A DNA stretch of 64,000 bases from Microbacterium sp. SY138 (lineage in GTDB: Bacteria > Actinomycetota > Actinomycetes > Actinomycetales > Microbacteriaceae). The notes beneath the pieces are model-generated. The model ran no database searches and was not told the DNA's origin. It was given only the letters and a program-made list of their open reading frames with translations. Positions 54,088-62,943 of this stretch are shown one piece after another. The stretch is taken from assembly GCF_039729145.1 (NCBI RefSeq), contig NZ_CP155793.1:3286001-3350000 (forward strand), written 5' to 3'. The position numbers were made by a program, and so were the translations under genes. How positions within the stretch are numbered: the stretch's first letter is position 1; each line of letters starts with the position of its first letter.

Positions 54088-55625
54088 GACGGCGTTCCCA
54101 GCAGCGGCCGCACGGAGGCGTAGGCATCGGACATGTCGCGGGTCGGCACGTCGTAGACCCGCGCGATGCCCTTCGATCCCTGGTGACGCGGCCAACCGGG
54201 GTCTCCTCCGACGATGAACGCGACAGCGGCGCCGTGCACCTCGTCAGCCAGCTCCTGCGGCGGGTTCGGACCCGCGAGCGGCTCCATCGCCGGACCGTCG
54301 AGGCAGTCGAAGAAGAACGGCACATCGAGGCAGTGCTCGGCGAAGCCGAAGTGTCCGGACGGCCACGAGAAGCGGTACAGCCAGGTGGGAGCGGCACCGC
54401 GGTCGGCGACGATCTTCAGCAGCGCCGAGCGGAACATCCGGTCCGTCAGCAGCCGACCGCCCACCCGGGCGTTGCCGAGTCCGGTGATGTCGGCGTTGGC
54501 GGCGAGGTACTGCCGACGCGCACTCTTCGGCAAGCCGAGCTTGTTCAACAGCAGCGACCTCGGCACCCAGCGCAGCTTCTTCTCGGAGCCTGCGAAGACC
54601 ATCGTGAACTCGTCGTCGGTCGCACCGATCACGAGCGGCTTGTCGGCACCGACACCGGCGCGGAGGGCCTCACGCGTCGGGCGTGGCAGCAGGTCGCCGT
54701 CGACGGCCGGACCGAGCGGAAGGCCCTCTTCGACCACACTCCCGAGCGAATCAGGACCGAGCTCGGTCGCCTTCTTCTGCAGTTCGAGGATGCGGTCCTC
54801 GGACAGCGTCGAGAACCCGGCCACGGTGGGCGCGACCCGGGCCGCTGCGGCGAGTCCGCGCCCGAAGGCCTCGGCGCGGGCCGGAGCCACGTCGGCGAGC
54901 GCACCGGAGATCGCGTACACGCCGTGGAACAGATGCTGCGCCTTCTCCATGCCGAGCAGGGTCAGCACGGCTCCTCCGCCGGCGGATTGCCCGGCGATCG
55001 TGACGCGCGACGGATCCCCGCCGAACTCGGCGATGTTCTGCTGCACCCATTCGAGGGCGAGCAGCCAGTCGCGCACGCCCCGGTTCGAGGGGGCATCCTC
55101 GATCCAGCCGAAGCCGTCGAAGCCCAGGCGGTAGGAGAGCGACACGGTCACGACGCCGTCACGGTTGAAGTTGCGGCCGTCATACCAGGGGCTCGCGGGT
55201 GAGCCGGCGAAGTATCCGCCGCCGTGGATCCAGACGAGAACGGGAAGACCGGCGCCCTGCGCGGCAGGGGCCGGGTCCGGCGTGAAGACGTTCACGTTGA
55301 GCGTCGAGTCGCCCTCGACGCTCGGTTCGGGGATGAGCGTCACACCGGGGTCGCCGCGCTGGGCCGTGGCGGCGAACTCGAGCGCATCGCGCACTCCCTC
55401 CCACGGCGCTTTCGGCACGGGCGCCTGAAAACGCAGCGCGCCTGTCGGCGCCTCCGCGAACGGGATGCCCAGGAACGCCGCCGACCGCGGATTCCCGCGC
55501 CCGCCCGTGGTCGGGCGCCAGCGGCCCCGCACCCGTCCGGCGGCCGTGGCCACCTCGACGAAGTCGGCGGTCGTCTCGAAGTCGGTATCCGTCATCACAG
55601 CATTCTCCTGCTCATTCCCGGTCAT
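54084..55625 (-). CDS. type-B carboxylesterase/lipase
   Basis: 513 aa. Oxyanion hole IHGGGYFAGSP near residue 143, nucleophile GQSAGGGAVL near 217, and the C-terminal His region FGFAEHCLDVPFFFD. Cytoplasmic (no signal peptide). Hydrolyses carboxylic esters. It starts one base overlapping the MFS transporter stop (TGATG), pairing import with ester cleavage. Confidence 0.93.
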   Translation of the reverse strand: MTGNEQENAVMTDTDFETTADFVEVATAAGRVRGRWRPTTGGRGNPRSAAFLGIPFAEAPTGALRFQAPVPKAPWEGVRDALEFAATAQRGDPGVTLIPEPSVEGDSTLNVNVFTPDPAPAAQGAGLPVLVWIHGGGYFAGSPASPWYDGRNFNRDGVVTVSLSYRLGFDGFGWIEDAPSNRGVRDWLLALEWVQQNIAEFGGDPSRVTIAGQSAGGGAVLTLLGMEKAQHLFHGVYAISGALADVAPARAEAFGRGLAAAARVAPTVAGFSTLSEDRILELQKKATELGPDSLGSVVEEGLPLGPAVDGDLLPRPTREALRAGVGADKPLVIGATDDEFTMVFAGSEKKLRWVPRSLLLNKLGLPKSARRQYLAANADITGLGNARVGGRLLTDRMFRSALLKIVADRGAAPTWLYRFSWPSGHFGFAEHCLDVPFFFDCLDGPAMEPLAGPNPPQELADEVHGAAVAFIVGGDPGWPRHQGSKGIARVYDVPTRDMSDAYASVRPLLGTPS

Positions 55626-56932
55626 CAGCGCACTCCCTTGATCGGCGCGGTCGCGACGGCGGCGAGGATCACGAACACGATCGCGAAGACGAAGAGCATC
55701 GCGTAGCCGCCGACGGACGTGATGATGACACCGCCGATGGCGGGACTCAACGCCTGCGGCACGTTGGTCGCGACGTTGAGGATGCCGAGATCCTTGCCCG
55801 CCGAGACGCCCTCGTTCGGCAGCACCTCGGTCATGAGCGCCGCATCCACCGACATGTACAGGCCGAAACCGACGCCGTTGATGATGCTCATCAGGACCAT
55901 GCCGGTCATGTTCGGCTGCAGCAGCGGCATCGCGAGGCCCGCGACCATCACGGCGGAGGCGGCGTAGATGAACACCTTACGGCGCCCGACCCTGTCGCTC
56001 CACCACCCGGAGAGGGCGATCGCGATGAGCGTCGGGATGAAGGCCACGAGTGTGAGGGTGACGACGGCCCCCTGGGCATCCGCGAGTGGCAGGCCGATGT
56101 AGTCGGTGAGCATGTACAGCTGATACGCGCTGACGACGAAGTAACCGAGGATCAGCAGGAACCGCGCGGCGAACGCCCAGGCGAAGTCCGGGTGACGGCG
56201 CGGGTCGATCCAGAATCCTCGGAAGAATGCACCCCAGCGGAACGCATCCACGGCCGCGTGCTTCGACGACCAGTCGCGGTTCACGAGTGCGAACAGCAGT
56301 GCCGCCACGATCACGGCACCGCCGAACACCGCGTAGCCGATGCCGATCTGCGCGGCGAAGGCACCGGCGAGCATGATGCCGACGGTCATGCCGACCTGCG
56401 TGCCGAGTCCGATCATCGCGCTCGCCCCGCCGCGCTTCGAACGCGGGAACCGATCGGCGGTGATCGCGGTCAGGGGCGCCTGGAAGAAGTTCAGCGCCAC
56501 CTGGATGATCACCCAGAACACCGTGATCCAGAGGATGTCGGTCAGCGAGCCCAGCCCGAACAGAAAGATGCCGCCGATGATCGCGCCGAGCACCATCCAC
56601 GGCACGCGGCGTCCGAAGCGCGAGCGCGTGCGGTCGCTCAACGCCCCCACGATCGGCTGCGCGAACAGCGTGAACACGAAGGAGATCGTGGTCACGACGG
56701 CGAGGTTGCCGACCTTGTTCGCCTCGTCGATCATCAGGATCTGGCTGGGAAGAAGGATCGCGATGAGTCCGCCGTAAGTGGCGAACAGCGTGAGGGAGGC
56801 GATCAGCAGGCTGGGCAGCAGCCGCCGGTTCGCCGGCGGACTCGCCGCCGGCTCCCCCGCTTCGGGCGGGACGGCGCGGATGGTGCCGGTCGGCGCCAGT
56901 TCGGCGGCGGGGTCGAGCGGGGACACGGACAT
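55625..56932 (-). CDS. MFS transporter
   Basis: 435 aa from ATG 56932, twelve helices; SDRTRSRFGRRVPWMVLG matches the MFS inter-helix 2/3 loop and WWSDRVGRRKVFIY the second one. Resembles sugar/multidrug carriers of the GPH/SP-like branch. A start at 57010 (MNTECRL) would run across the 12-bp tandem repeats and the operator, so it is rejected. Upstream TetR likely represses it. Confidence 0.9.
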   Translation of the reverse strand: MSVSPLDPAAELAPTGTIRAVPPEAGEPAASPPANRRLLPSLLIASLTLFATYGGLIAILLPSQILMIDEANKVGNLAVVTTISFVFTLFAQPIVGALSDRTRSRFGRRVPWMVLGAIIGGIFLFGLGSLTDILWITVFWVIIQVALNFFQAPLTAITADRFPRSKRGGASAMIGLGTQVGMTVGIMLAGAFAAQIGIGYAVFGGAVIVAALLFALVNRDWSSKHAAVDAFRWGAFFRGFWIDPRRHPDFAWAFAARFLLILGYFVVSAYQLYMLTDYIGLPLADAQGAVVTLTLVAFIPTLIAIALSGWWSDRVGRRKVFIYAASAVMVAGLAMPLLQPNMTGMVLMSIINGVGFGLYMSVDAALMTEVLPNEGVSAGKDLGILNVATNVPQALSPAIGGVIITSVGGYAMLFVFAIVFVILAAVATAPIKGVR

Positions 56933-56944
56933 GTCGGCTCCTCG

Positions 56945-56977
56945 TTGAGCGGAATGTTGAGCGGAATGTTGAGCGGA
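56945..56977 (+). repeat. 12-bp tandem repeat in MFS gene leader
   Basis: TTGAGCGGAATG at 56945-56956 and 56957-56968, with a partial third copy to 56977. On the minus strand it lies between the operator and the ATG, so copy number changes leader length. Confidence 0.9.
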
Positions 56978-56984
56978 TCTGATC

Positions 56985-57007
56985 AATACCAAACGGCATT
57001 CGGTATT
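56985..57007. promoter_or_regulatory. TetR-type operator upstream of the MFS operon
   Basis: AATACC-N11-GGTATT, 18 of 23 positions symmetric. A second, similar site lies at 57049-57068 beside the TetR gene (shared ACCAAAC-N2-C-N-TTCG on opposite orientation). Confidence 0.65.
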
Positions 57008-57048
57008 CACCCGACATGCTGACAGATCGTCTCCACCCTTCGCAAGTC

Positions 57049-57068
57049 ATTCACGAACGTTGTTTGGT
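57049..57068. promoter_or_regulatory. second copy of the TetR-type operator, near tetR
   Basis: The reverse complement ACCAAAC-AACGTTCGTG matches the 56985 site at 12 of the first 17 positions. Placed 36 bases before the TetR ATG, suiting autoregulation. Confidence 0.55.
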
Positions 57069-57103
57069 TTTTGTGATCTGGTCGTGACGGTTACCCTGGA
57101 GCC

Positions 57104-57673
57104 ATGGCGACACGAGGGGCGTATGCGAAGGGTGTCGCCAAACGCGAGGAGATCCTCGAGGCCGCCCTCGCCGTCGTCGCGGAGCACGGATACCGCAAGG
57201 CTTCCGTACGCGAGATCGCGGATGCCGCCGGACTCAGCCCCGCGGGACTCCTGCACTACTTCGGCAGCAAGGAAGAGCTCTTCGTCGCGATCCTCCGCGC
57301 CAGAGACGACCGCGACGAGCAGGAATACGCGGGCGAAGACGCCTCCTCCGCGTTCCTCGCGGTCATGCGCCACAACACCTCGGTACCCGGTCTCGTGCAG
57401 CTGTACGCACAGCTGGCCGCCGAGGCCGGAGACCCCTCCCACCCCGCCCACGCCTATTTCCGCGAGCGCACCGAGCGGGTCGAGGCCTTCACCCGCGCCC
57501 AGGTCGCCGAAGACCAGAAGGCCGGACGGATGCGCGACGACCTCGACCCCGCCTGGGTGGTGCGCACTCTGCACGCCCTGGCCGACGGGCTCCAGGCCGC
57601 GTGGATGCTCGATCCGTCCCTCGACATGGCCGCCGAGATCGAGCAGTTCCTGGTGCTGCTGCGTCCGGCCTGA
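57104..57673 (+). CDS. TetR/AcrR family regulator
   Basis: 189 aa with HTH MATRGAYAKGVAKREEILEAALAVVAEHGYRKASVREIADAAGLSPAGLLHYFGSKEELF and a TetR_C-type ligand domain. Diverges from the MFS-carboxylesterase-PAP2 operon with two matching operator copies between them. Confidence 0.94.
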   Translation: MATRGAYAKGVAKREEILEAALAVVAEHGYRKASVREIADAAGLSPAGLLHYFGSKEELFVAILRARDDRDEQEYAGEDASSAFLAVMRHNTSVPGLVQLYAQLAAEAGDPSHPAHAYFRERTERVEAFTRAQVAEDQKAGRMRDDLDPAWVVRTLHALADGLQAAWMLDPSLDMAAEIEQFLVLLRPA

Positions 57674-57682
57674 CGACCCGCC

Positions 57683-58711
57683 TCAGTCGAGCGTCGTCGC
57701 GACGGCGTGCGGCATTCTGGCCCTCATGATTCGGACCGCCTCGGGGTTGTCGTCGACGAGCACGGCGTCGCGGCCGAGCGCCGAGGCGACAGCTCCCGTC
57801 GTGCCACTCCCCGCGAACAGATCGAGCACCCGGTCGCCGGGGCGACTCGACGCCGTGATGATACGCCGCAGGATCCCCTCAGGCTTCTGCGTGGGGTAGC
57901 CGGTCTTCTCCCGTCCGGTCGTCGGCACGATGGTGTGCCACCAGACGTCGGTGGGGAGTTTGCCGCGCGCGGCCTTCTCGGCCGTGACCAGCCCGGGCGC
58001 CATGTAGGGCTCGCGGTCGACCTCGTCGGAGTTGAAGACATACTCCCGTGGGTTCTTCACGTAGACCAGGATCGTGTCGTGCTTGGTCGGCCAGCGGCTG
58101 CGCGACTTGGCACCGTAGTCGTAGGCCCAGATCAGCTCGTTGAGGAAGCAGTCCCGTCCGAAGACCGCGTCGAGCATGACCTTCGCGTAGTGCGCCTCGC
58201 GATAGTCGAGGTGCAGGTACAGAGTGCCGTCGTCGGCGAGCAGCCGCCAGGCCTCCTCGAGCCGCGGCATCAGGAAGGCGCCGTAGTCGTCGAAGCGGTC
58301 GTCATAGGCACGCAGCATCCCGCGTACGCGCTCGTACGCATGGCCGTGGAAGCCGTGCCGCACCTCGGTCCCCGGCTCGGACTCGCCGGCACCCGGGGCA
58401 GAACTCAGGACGACCGGCTCCGCGTTCCCGGTTCGGACGGCTGCCGTGCCTGAATCCGCGCTCTCCTCCTGAGTCATGAACGTCCGCCGCGCAGTGACCA
58501 CCTGCCGCTCCTGCGTGCGGCCGGTGTTGAACGGCGGATCGAGGTACACCAGGCTGAAGGACCCGGAGGGCAGGGTCGCCGCGACGGCGAGGTTGTCGCC
58601 CTCGACGATCGTCACCGCCCCCGGCACGACCGGCGCGATCACCGGCATGACGTCAGGCGCCGCGCCCTGCGGGTCCGCCGCGGCGGGAACAACCGGGTCC
58701 GGCGCCGTCAC
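57683..58711 (-). CDS. orphan site-specific DNA methyltransferase (beta class)
   Basis: 342 aa from GTG 58711 (GTGA overlap with the lipoate ligase). Motif IV DPPFNTG (about 48-54) precedes motif I FAGSGTTGAV near residue 305, the order of beta-class N6-adenine or N4-cytosine methyltransferases; KPEGILRRI gives motif X. An insertion of about 30 low-complexity residues follows motif IV. No restriction enzyme gene is nearby, so it is an orphan. An ATG start (MPVIAPVV) near 58650 is possible. Confidence 0.88.
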   Translation of the reverse strand: MTAPDPVVPAAADPQGAAPDVMPVIAPVVPGAVTIVEGDNLAVAATLPSGSFSLVYLDPPFNTGRTQERQVVTARRTFMTQEESADSGTAAVRTGNAEPVVLSSAPGAGESEPGTEVRHGFHGHAYERVRGMLRAYDDRFDDYGAFLMPRLEEAWRLLADDGTLYLHLDYREAHYAKVMLDAVFGRDCFLNELIWAYDYGAKSRSRWPTKHDTILVYVKNPREYVFNSDEVDREPYMAPGLVTAEKAARGKLPTDVWWHTIVPTTGREKTGYPTQKPEGILRRIITASSRPGDRVLDLFAGSGTTGAVASALGRDAVLVDDNPEAVRIMRARMPHAVATTLD

Positions 58712-59757
58712 GGCACCCGATGCAGCCACGCCTCGGTGGCGAACTTCGACTCGACGAGCGCCTCGGCGTCGGCGTACTCGTCCGCAGAGATCGAACCGGT
58801 CTCGGCATGGGTCAGCGAGCGGAAGGTGTCCTTGAAGCGCTCGATAATCTCGGCGCGCTCGAGTCCGGTCTGGCTGCGCAGCGGATCGACGCGCTTGGCG
58901 GCGGATGCAGTGCCCTTGTCGCTGAGCTTCTCGCGGCCGATGCGCAGCACCTCGGTCATCATCTGCCCGTCGATGTCGTACGAGAGGGTGGCGTGGTGCA
59001 GGACGCCGCCGTTGGCGAGGCGCTTCTGGGCGGCACCGCCGATCTTGCCGGTCGGGCTCGCGATGTCGTTGAGCGGCTGGTAGACCGCGTCGATGCCGAG
59101 CGAGCGCAGCGCCTGCAGCACCCAGTCGTCGAGGAAGGCGTAGGAGTCGGCGAAGGTCATCCCCGCGACCAGGGATGCCGGCACATAGAGCGAGTACGTG
59201 ATGATCTGCCCGGCGGCCATGAGCATCGCACCCCCGCCGGAGATGCGGCGGACGACGTCGAATCCGTGCTTCGCGGCACCCTCGGGGTCGACCTCGTTGC
59301 GGTACGACTGGAACGAGCCGATCACCACGGCCGACTCGTCCCACTCCCAGATGCGCAGGGTGGGTCGGCGGCGCCCTTCGCCCACGCGGGAGGTGAGCAC
59401 CTCGTCGAGGGCCAGGTTCATGCGCGGCGAGACCGCCTTCTCGTGCACGATCTCCCAGTCGAAGTCACGCCACCCCGGGGCGGTCACGAGTGCGCGGCGC
59501 ACCGCGGTGCCCACGGCTTCGGGCGTGAAGCCGAGCAGCTGAGCCCCGTCGGGGAGGGCTTCGCGCACTGCGGTCGCGATCGCGGTCGCATCGGACTCCA
59601 CGGGCAGCCCGTCGACCGCGGCGTTGATGTCGTCGAGCGCCGAGTCGGGTTCGAGGAAGAAGTCTCCGGCGAGGCGGAAGCGCGAGATCCGGTCGTCTTC
59701 GATCTCGAGGTCGACGACGACGAGCTTTCCCCCTGGGACCTTGTATTCACCGTGCAC
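58708..59757 (-). CDS. lipoate-protein ligase family protein
   Basis: 349 aa. Unusual order: an N-terminal domain (1-75) like the LplA accessory C-terminal domain (GGKLVVVDLEIEDDRISRFRLAGDFF), then the biotin/lipoate transferase catalytic domain with RRISGGGAMLM, the lysine loop SPTGKIGGAAQKR and THATLSYDID. Attaches lipoate to dehydrogenase E2 or GcvH subunits. Overlaps the methyltransferase gene by 4 bases. Confidence 0.88.
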   Translation of the reverse strand: MHGEYKVPGGKLVVVDLEIEDDRISRFRLAGDFFLEPDSALDDINAAVDGLPVESDATAIATAVREALPDGAQLLGFTPEAVGTAVRRALVTAPGWRDFDWEIVHEKAVSPRMNLALDEVLTSRVGEGRRRPTLRIWEWDESAVVIGSFQSYRNEVDPEGAAKHGFDVVRRISGGGAMLMAAGQIITYSLYVPASLVAGMTFADSYAFLDDWVLQALRSLGIDAVYQPLNDIASPTGKIGGAAQKRLANGGVLHHATLSYDIDGQMMTEVLRIGREKLSDKGTASAAKRVDPLRSQTGLERAEIIERFKDTFRSLTHAETGSISADEYADAEALVESKFATEAWLHRVP

Positions 59758-59794
59758 GGTTCCAGCTTAAGGCGCGCAGCCCTCGTTCCGGCGG

Positions 59795-60586
59795 TCAGCC
59801 TCCGAGCACCACCACGCGCTCTCCCGCCCTGATCGGCGTCGAATACCTGTTGCCGGCAGGCGGCAGCGGGCACACGAACTGATCCGAGAACGCGCACGGT
59901 GGCAGATAGGCGCGGTTGAAGTCGATCACGGCCGTGCCGTCGGCGGCGGGTTCGTCGACAGGGAGGAAGCGGAAGCGGTAGGTCTCGAGCCCGTTCGTCC
60001 CGTCGGCGAACACGGCGCTCAACGCGCCCTGAGCACTCCTGGTCACGGTGAGCGTCTGCGGCGCCCCCGCCAGCTCGAACCGCAGCCGCCCGGCGACGGG
60101 AGTCTCGCGCGCATCGCCGTCGACCGAGGTGATCACGATCCGCTCGTCCGGGGTCTCCTCGAACACGGCCGGCAGCCGCCAGCGCTCATCGGGGGCGTAG
60201 GCGTCGATCGCCGTGAACCACTCGCGCTGCGGGCGCGCCGGATTCAGCACACGCAGGGCGAGCGTGCCGTGGCGCTCGAACACCCGCAGCTCACGCCGGC
60301 CGAGACGGATGCTCTCGCCTCCGCGCAGCACGACGGTGGATCCCGCCTGGCCAAGCTCGCTGCCACGGATACCCCCGTCGCCGGTGAGCGCCCAGAGCCC
60401 GGGGATGCCGTCGACGGCCGCCGCTTCGGTGATGAGCCAGTTCGTCGACTCGAGCGCCGACGGACCGTACTCCGAGCCCGCATAGCGTTCGCGTGACGCG
60501 TGCCAGTCCTGCCAGTCCTTCACGAAGCTCAACGGAGCGCTCCCTCCCGGCGAGGGAACCGCACAGCGGGGGCTCTCCTCGCTCAT
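59795..60586 (-). CDS. DUF1684 protein
   Basis: 263 aa, beta-rich, with the family C-terminal signature FNRAYLPPCAFSDQFVCPLPPAGNRYSTPIRAGE. DUF1684 proteins are widespread in actinobacteria; no catalytic residues are established. It has no signal peptide. Downstream of an alpha/beta hydrolase gene but separated by about 210 bp with a long inverted repeat. Function unknown. Confidence 0.88.
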   Translation of the reverse strand: MSEESPRCAVPSPGGSAPLSFVKDWQDWHASRERYAGSEYGPSALESTNWLITEAAAVDGIPGLWALTGDGGIRGSELGQAGSTVVLRGGESIRLGRRELRVFERHGTLALRVLNPARPQREWFTAIDAYAPDERWRLPAVFEETPDERIVITSVDGDARETPVAGRLRFELAGAPQTLTVTRSAQGALSAVFADGTNGLETYRFRFLPVDEPAADGTAVIDFNRAYLPPCAFSDQFVCPLPPAGNRYSTPIRAGERVVVLGG

Positions 60587-60703
60587 GCGCGGAATATTGC
60601 CCCGAATCTACGGGGGCTCCGCGGCCGGCGAGGCGGTCGTGTCACACGCCTTCACCGCGCGTAACGCCGCGTCATACCGGCATCGTCGGAAAGATCTCAC
60701 ACC

Positions 60704-60779
60704 GAGACCCACGCTCTCCGCCGACACCCATGTTCACGTACGCGCGCCACGGTGGGTATGGGCGCGGGCCGTGGGTCTC
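60704..60779. repeat. 10-bp inverted repeat with wide loop
   Basis: GAGACCCACG (60704-60713) and CGTGGGTCTC (60770-60779), 56 bases apart, with ACCCAT-like partial pairing inside. Between the hydrolase and DUF1684 genes; terminator or regulatory function possible. Confidence 0.5.
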
Positions 60780-60798
60780 GCCGATGGCGACGTGAGTC

Positions 60799-61650
60799 TC
60801 AGCGCGCGGGGATGTGCGTGTCGAGCCAGGCGAGCACGTCGGCGCGCACCTCTTCCTGCTGCAGCTCGGCGAAGATCTCGTGCCGCGCATCCGGGTAGAC
60901 GAGCGTCGTGACGTCGGTGAGACCGGAACGGCTGCGGTACTCGTCGGCGAGCTTGTGCACGCTGCGGGGTCCACCCACCGGGTCGTCGCGACCCACGAGC
61001 AGCAGCATCGGGATGTCGTGTCCCAGGTCCTTGGCCGGACGACCGTAGAGCTTCGCGGCCTCGATCGGGCCGAAGAGCTTGAGCAGCGGCACGTCGGTGG
61101 TCAGCGGATCCTCATCGAACGCGGCCCAGACGGCGGGGTCGCGGCTGAGCCATTCGAGGCCGGTCGCGCCCTCGCCTGCCCAGCGCGCGTTCAGGGGCGC
61201 GGCGTTGAGCGACCCCGGCATCCGCAGTGCCGAGCCGGAGAGGATGACGGCGTCCCAGGCTTCCGGGTGGTCGTTGACGAGCATCTGCGCCAGGAACGAA
61301 CCCCAGGAATGACCGAGCAGCACGAGGGGCAGATCGGGGTTCTCGTCGCGGATGATGCCCGTCAGCTGCCAGACGGCCTCCTCGGCCGCGCGCAGCCCGC
61401 CCTTGCCCAGACGGCCGAGCTTCTCCGGGCCGCCGTGCTGACGGATGCCGGTGCGACCGTGTCCACGATGGTCATCGGCGTAGACGTGGAAACCGGCAGC
61501 GGTGAGCGCCGCGATCAGCGCGCCGTACCTCCCCGCATGCTCGCCGACGCCGTGCAGCAGCTGCACCACGCCGCGGGGAGTCCCCTCGGCGGGATGGACG
61601 TCGTAGACGATGTCGACGCCATAGGCATCGGTGAACTCACGGGTATCCAT
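60799..61650 (-). CDS. alpha/beta hydrolase (monoacylglycerol lipase-like)
   Basis: 283 aa. Nucleophile GHSWGS near residue 115, HGVGEHAGRYGAL at the oxyanion-hole region, Asp in LVGRDDPVGG and His in PDARHEIF give a complete triad. The DDHRGHGRTG motif is typical of monoacylglycerol lipases/lysophospholipases. Cytoplasmic. ATG 61650 is used rather than an in-frame GTG one codon upstream. Confidence 0.92.
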   Translation of the reverse strand: MDTREFTDAYGVDIVYDVHPAEGTPRGVVQLLHGVGEHAGRYGALIAALTAAGFHVYADDHRGHGRTGIRQHGGPEKLGRLGKGGLRAAEEAVWQLTGIIRDENPDLPLVLLGHSWGSFLAQMLVNDHPEAWDAVILSGSALRMPGSLNAAPLNARWAGEGATGLEWLSRDPAVWAAFDEDPLTTDVPLLKLFGPIEAAKLYGRPAKDLGHDIPMLLLVGRDDPVGGPRSVHKLADEYRSRSGLTDVTTLVYPDARHEIFAELQQEEVRADVLAWLDTHIPAR

Positions 61651-61679
61651 CACGGTGCGAGCCTACCCATCACGCGAGA

Positions 61680-61719
61680 GGGCGGCTACCGGGCGAGGCG
61701 GGCGGCTACCGCGCGAGGG
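61680..61719 (+). repeat. 20-bp tandem repeat across the CutC stop codon
   Basis: GGGCGGCTACCGGGCGAGGC (61680-61699) and GGGCGGCTACCGCGCGAGGG (61700-61719), 18 of 20 identical. The second holds the cutC stop, the first is its downstream copy. Confidence 0.9.
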
Positions 61720-62443
61720 CATCCCGGATCGCGAAGGCGATGTCGCGATCGGTGACCTCGTATCCGCCGACCCCGTCGGAGGCGGAGCCCATGCGCACGC
61801 CGCCGTCCTGGGTCACGGCGCGCTTGGCGGAGAAGTGGATCGCATCGACCCCCGCCGCCGCCAGAACCGGGGCGCTGGCCACGTCGACGCCGCTGCCCGC
61901 CATGATCTCGATCTCGCCCTCGGCTGCGGCGACGAGGGCACGCAGCGTGTCGATGCCGTCGATCGCCGCGGACGCTCCCCCGGACGTGAGCACACGACGC
62001 AGGCCCAGCTCGCGGGCGCTCTGCAGTGTCGCGACAGGGTCGGCCGTCACATCGATCGCACGGTGCAGCGTGGCGGGCGCTCCCCCGGCCGCATCACGCA
62101 GACGCGCCATCGCGAACAGGTCGAGACGCCCGTCGGCATCCAGGGCACCGATGACCACACCGGAGGCACCGGAGGCGATCGCACGGCGCACGTCGAGCTC
62201 GGCGACCGCCAGCTCGTCGTCGTCGTAGTGGAATCCACCCGCGCGTGGGCGGATCAGCACGTGCACCTCGGGGCCGTCGGCTCCTGCCGCCTCGACGGCG
62301 AGTTCGAGCGTCGCCGGCGACGGGGTCAGTCCGCCGAGGGCGAGGGCGGTGGCGAGTTCGACGCGTGCAGCGCCGACCTCCTTGGCGATCCGCACTCCGG
62401 CGGGGTCCTGCACGGCGATTTCCAAGGCGAGCGATCGGGTCAC
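61706..62443 (-). CDS. cutC: CutC family protein (copper homeostasis / PHP-like barrel)
   Basis: 245 aa from GTG 62443, TIM barrel of the CutC family: LEIAVQDPAGVRIAKEVGAARVELATAL, HVLIRPRAGGFHYDDDEL, TSGGASAAIDG and EIMAGSGVDVASAP. CutC was linked to copper tolerance in E. coli, although its biochemical role is still debated. Monocistronic, divergent from the MarR gene. Confidence 0.92.
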   Translation of the reverse strand: MTRSLALEIAVQDPAGVRIAKEVGAARVELATALALGGLTPSPATLELAVEAAGADGPEVHVLIRPRAGGFHYDDDELAVAELDVRRAIASGASGVVIGALDADGRLDLFAMARLRDAAGGAPATLHRAIDVTADPVATLQSARELGLRRVLTSGGASAAIDGIDTLRALVAAAEGEIEIMAGSGVDVASAPVLAAAGVDAIHFSAKRAVTQDGGVRMGSASDGVGGYEVTDRDIAFAIRDALAR

Positions 62444-62482
62444 CCCTCCATTGTGCCCGCTCCCCTGCCGGCATCCGGAAAA

Positions 62483-62499
62483 TTAGATAGGCTATCTAA
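62483..62499. promoter_or_regulatory. MarR operator over a leaderless promoter
   Basis: TTAGATAG-G-CTATCTAA, a perfect 17-bp palindrome ending 3 bases before the MarR ATG. TATCTA (62493-62498) in the right arm would serve as -10, so the transcript likely starts at or near the ATG; no Shine-Dalgarno sequence is present. Confidence 0.75.
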
Positions 62500-62502
62500 G
62501 TA

Positions 62503-62943
62503 ATGTCTGCGTCTGATGAATCCCTCGACCTCACCGCCACAGACCTTCGCATGGCCACGTTCCGGCTGGCCCGCCGCCTTCGCTGCGCCCGCGCCGCCGA
62601 CTCGATGAGCGACGCGCAGCTGGCGGTGCTCGCCGACCTGCGCATGAACGGACGCCGTACGATCTCGACCCTCGCCCAGCGCGAGCGCGTCACCGCACCG
62701 TCGATGACCAGCACGATCAACGGCCTCGAAGAGCAGGGCTTCGTCGTGCGCACCCCCGATGAGGACGATCGCCGCCGCGTGCAGGTCGACATCACCGAGG
62801 CCGGGAGCGAGATCGTCGTCGAGACCATCCGCCGTCGCGACGAGCTGCTCGCCGACATGCTGCGCGAGGTCGACTACTCCGAGGCCGAGCTGACCACGCT
62901 GCGTGAAGCCAGCGCCCTGATGAGGCGGGTGGTGGAGCGATGA
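62503..62943 (+). CDS. MarR family transcriptional regulator
   Basis: 146 aa winged HTH of MarR type: ATFRLARRLRCARAADSMSDAQLAVLADLRMNGRRTISTLAQRERVTAPSMTSTINGLEEQGFV with DEDDRRRVQVDIT wing. It autoregulates through the palindrome just upstream and probably represses the downstream MFS gene it overlaps (ATGA). Confidence 0.94.
   Translation: MSASDESLDLTATDLRMATFRLARRLRCARAADSMSDAQLAVLADLRMNGRRTISTLAQRERVTAPSMTSTINGLEEQGFVVRTPDEDDRRRVQVDITEAGSEIVVETIRRRDELLADMLREVDYSEAELTTLREASALMRRVVER

Noticed and set aside
53264..54397. 377-codon minus frame overlapping PAP2 and esterase
   Set aside because: Out of frame with both real genes; no motif.
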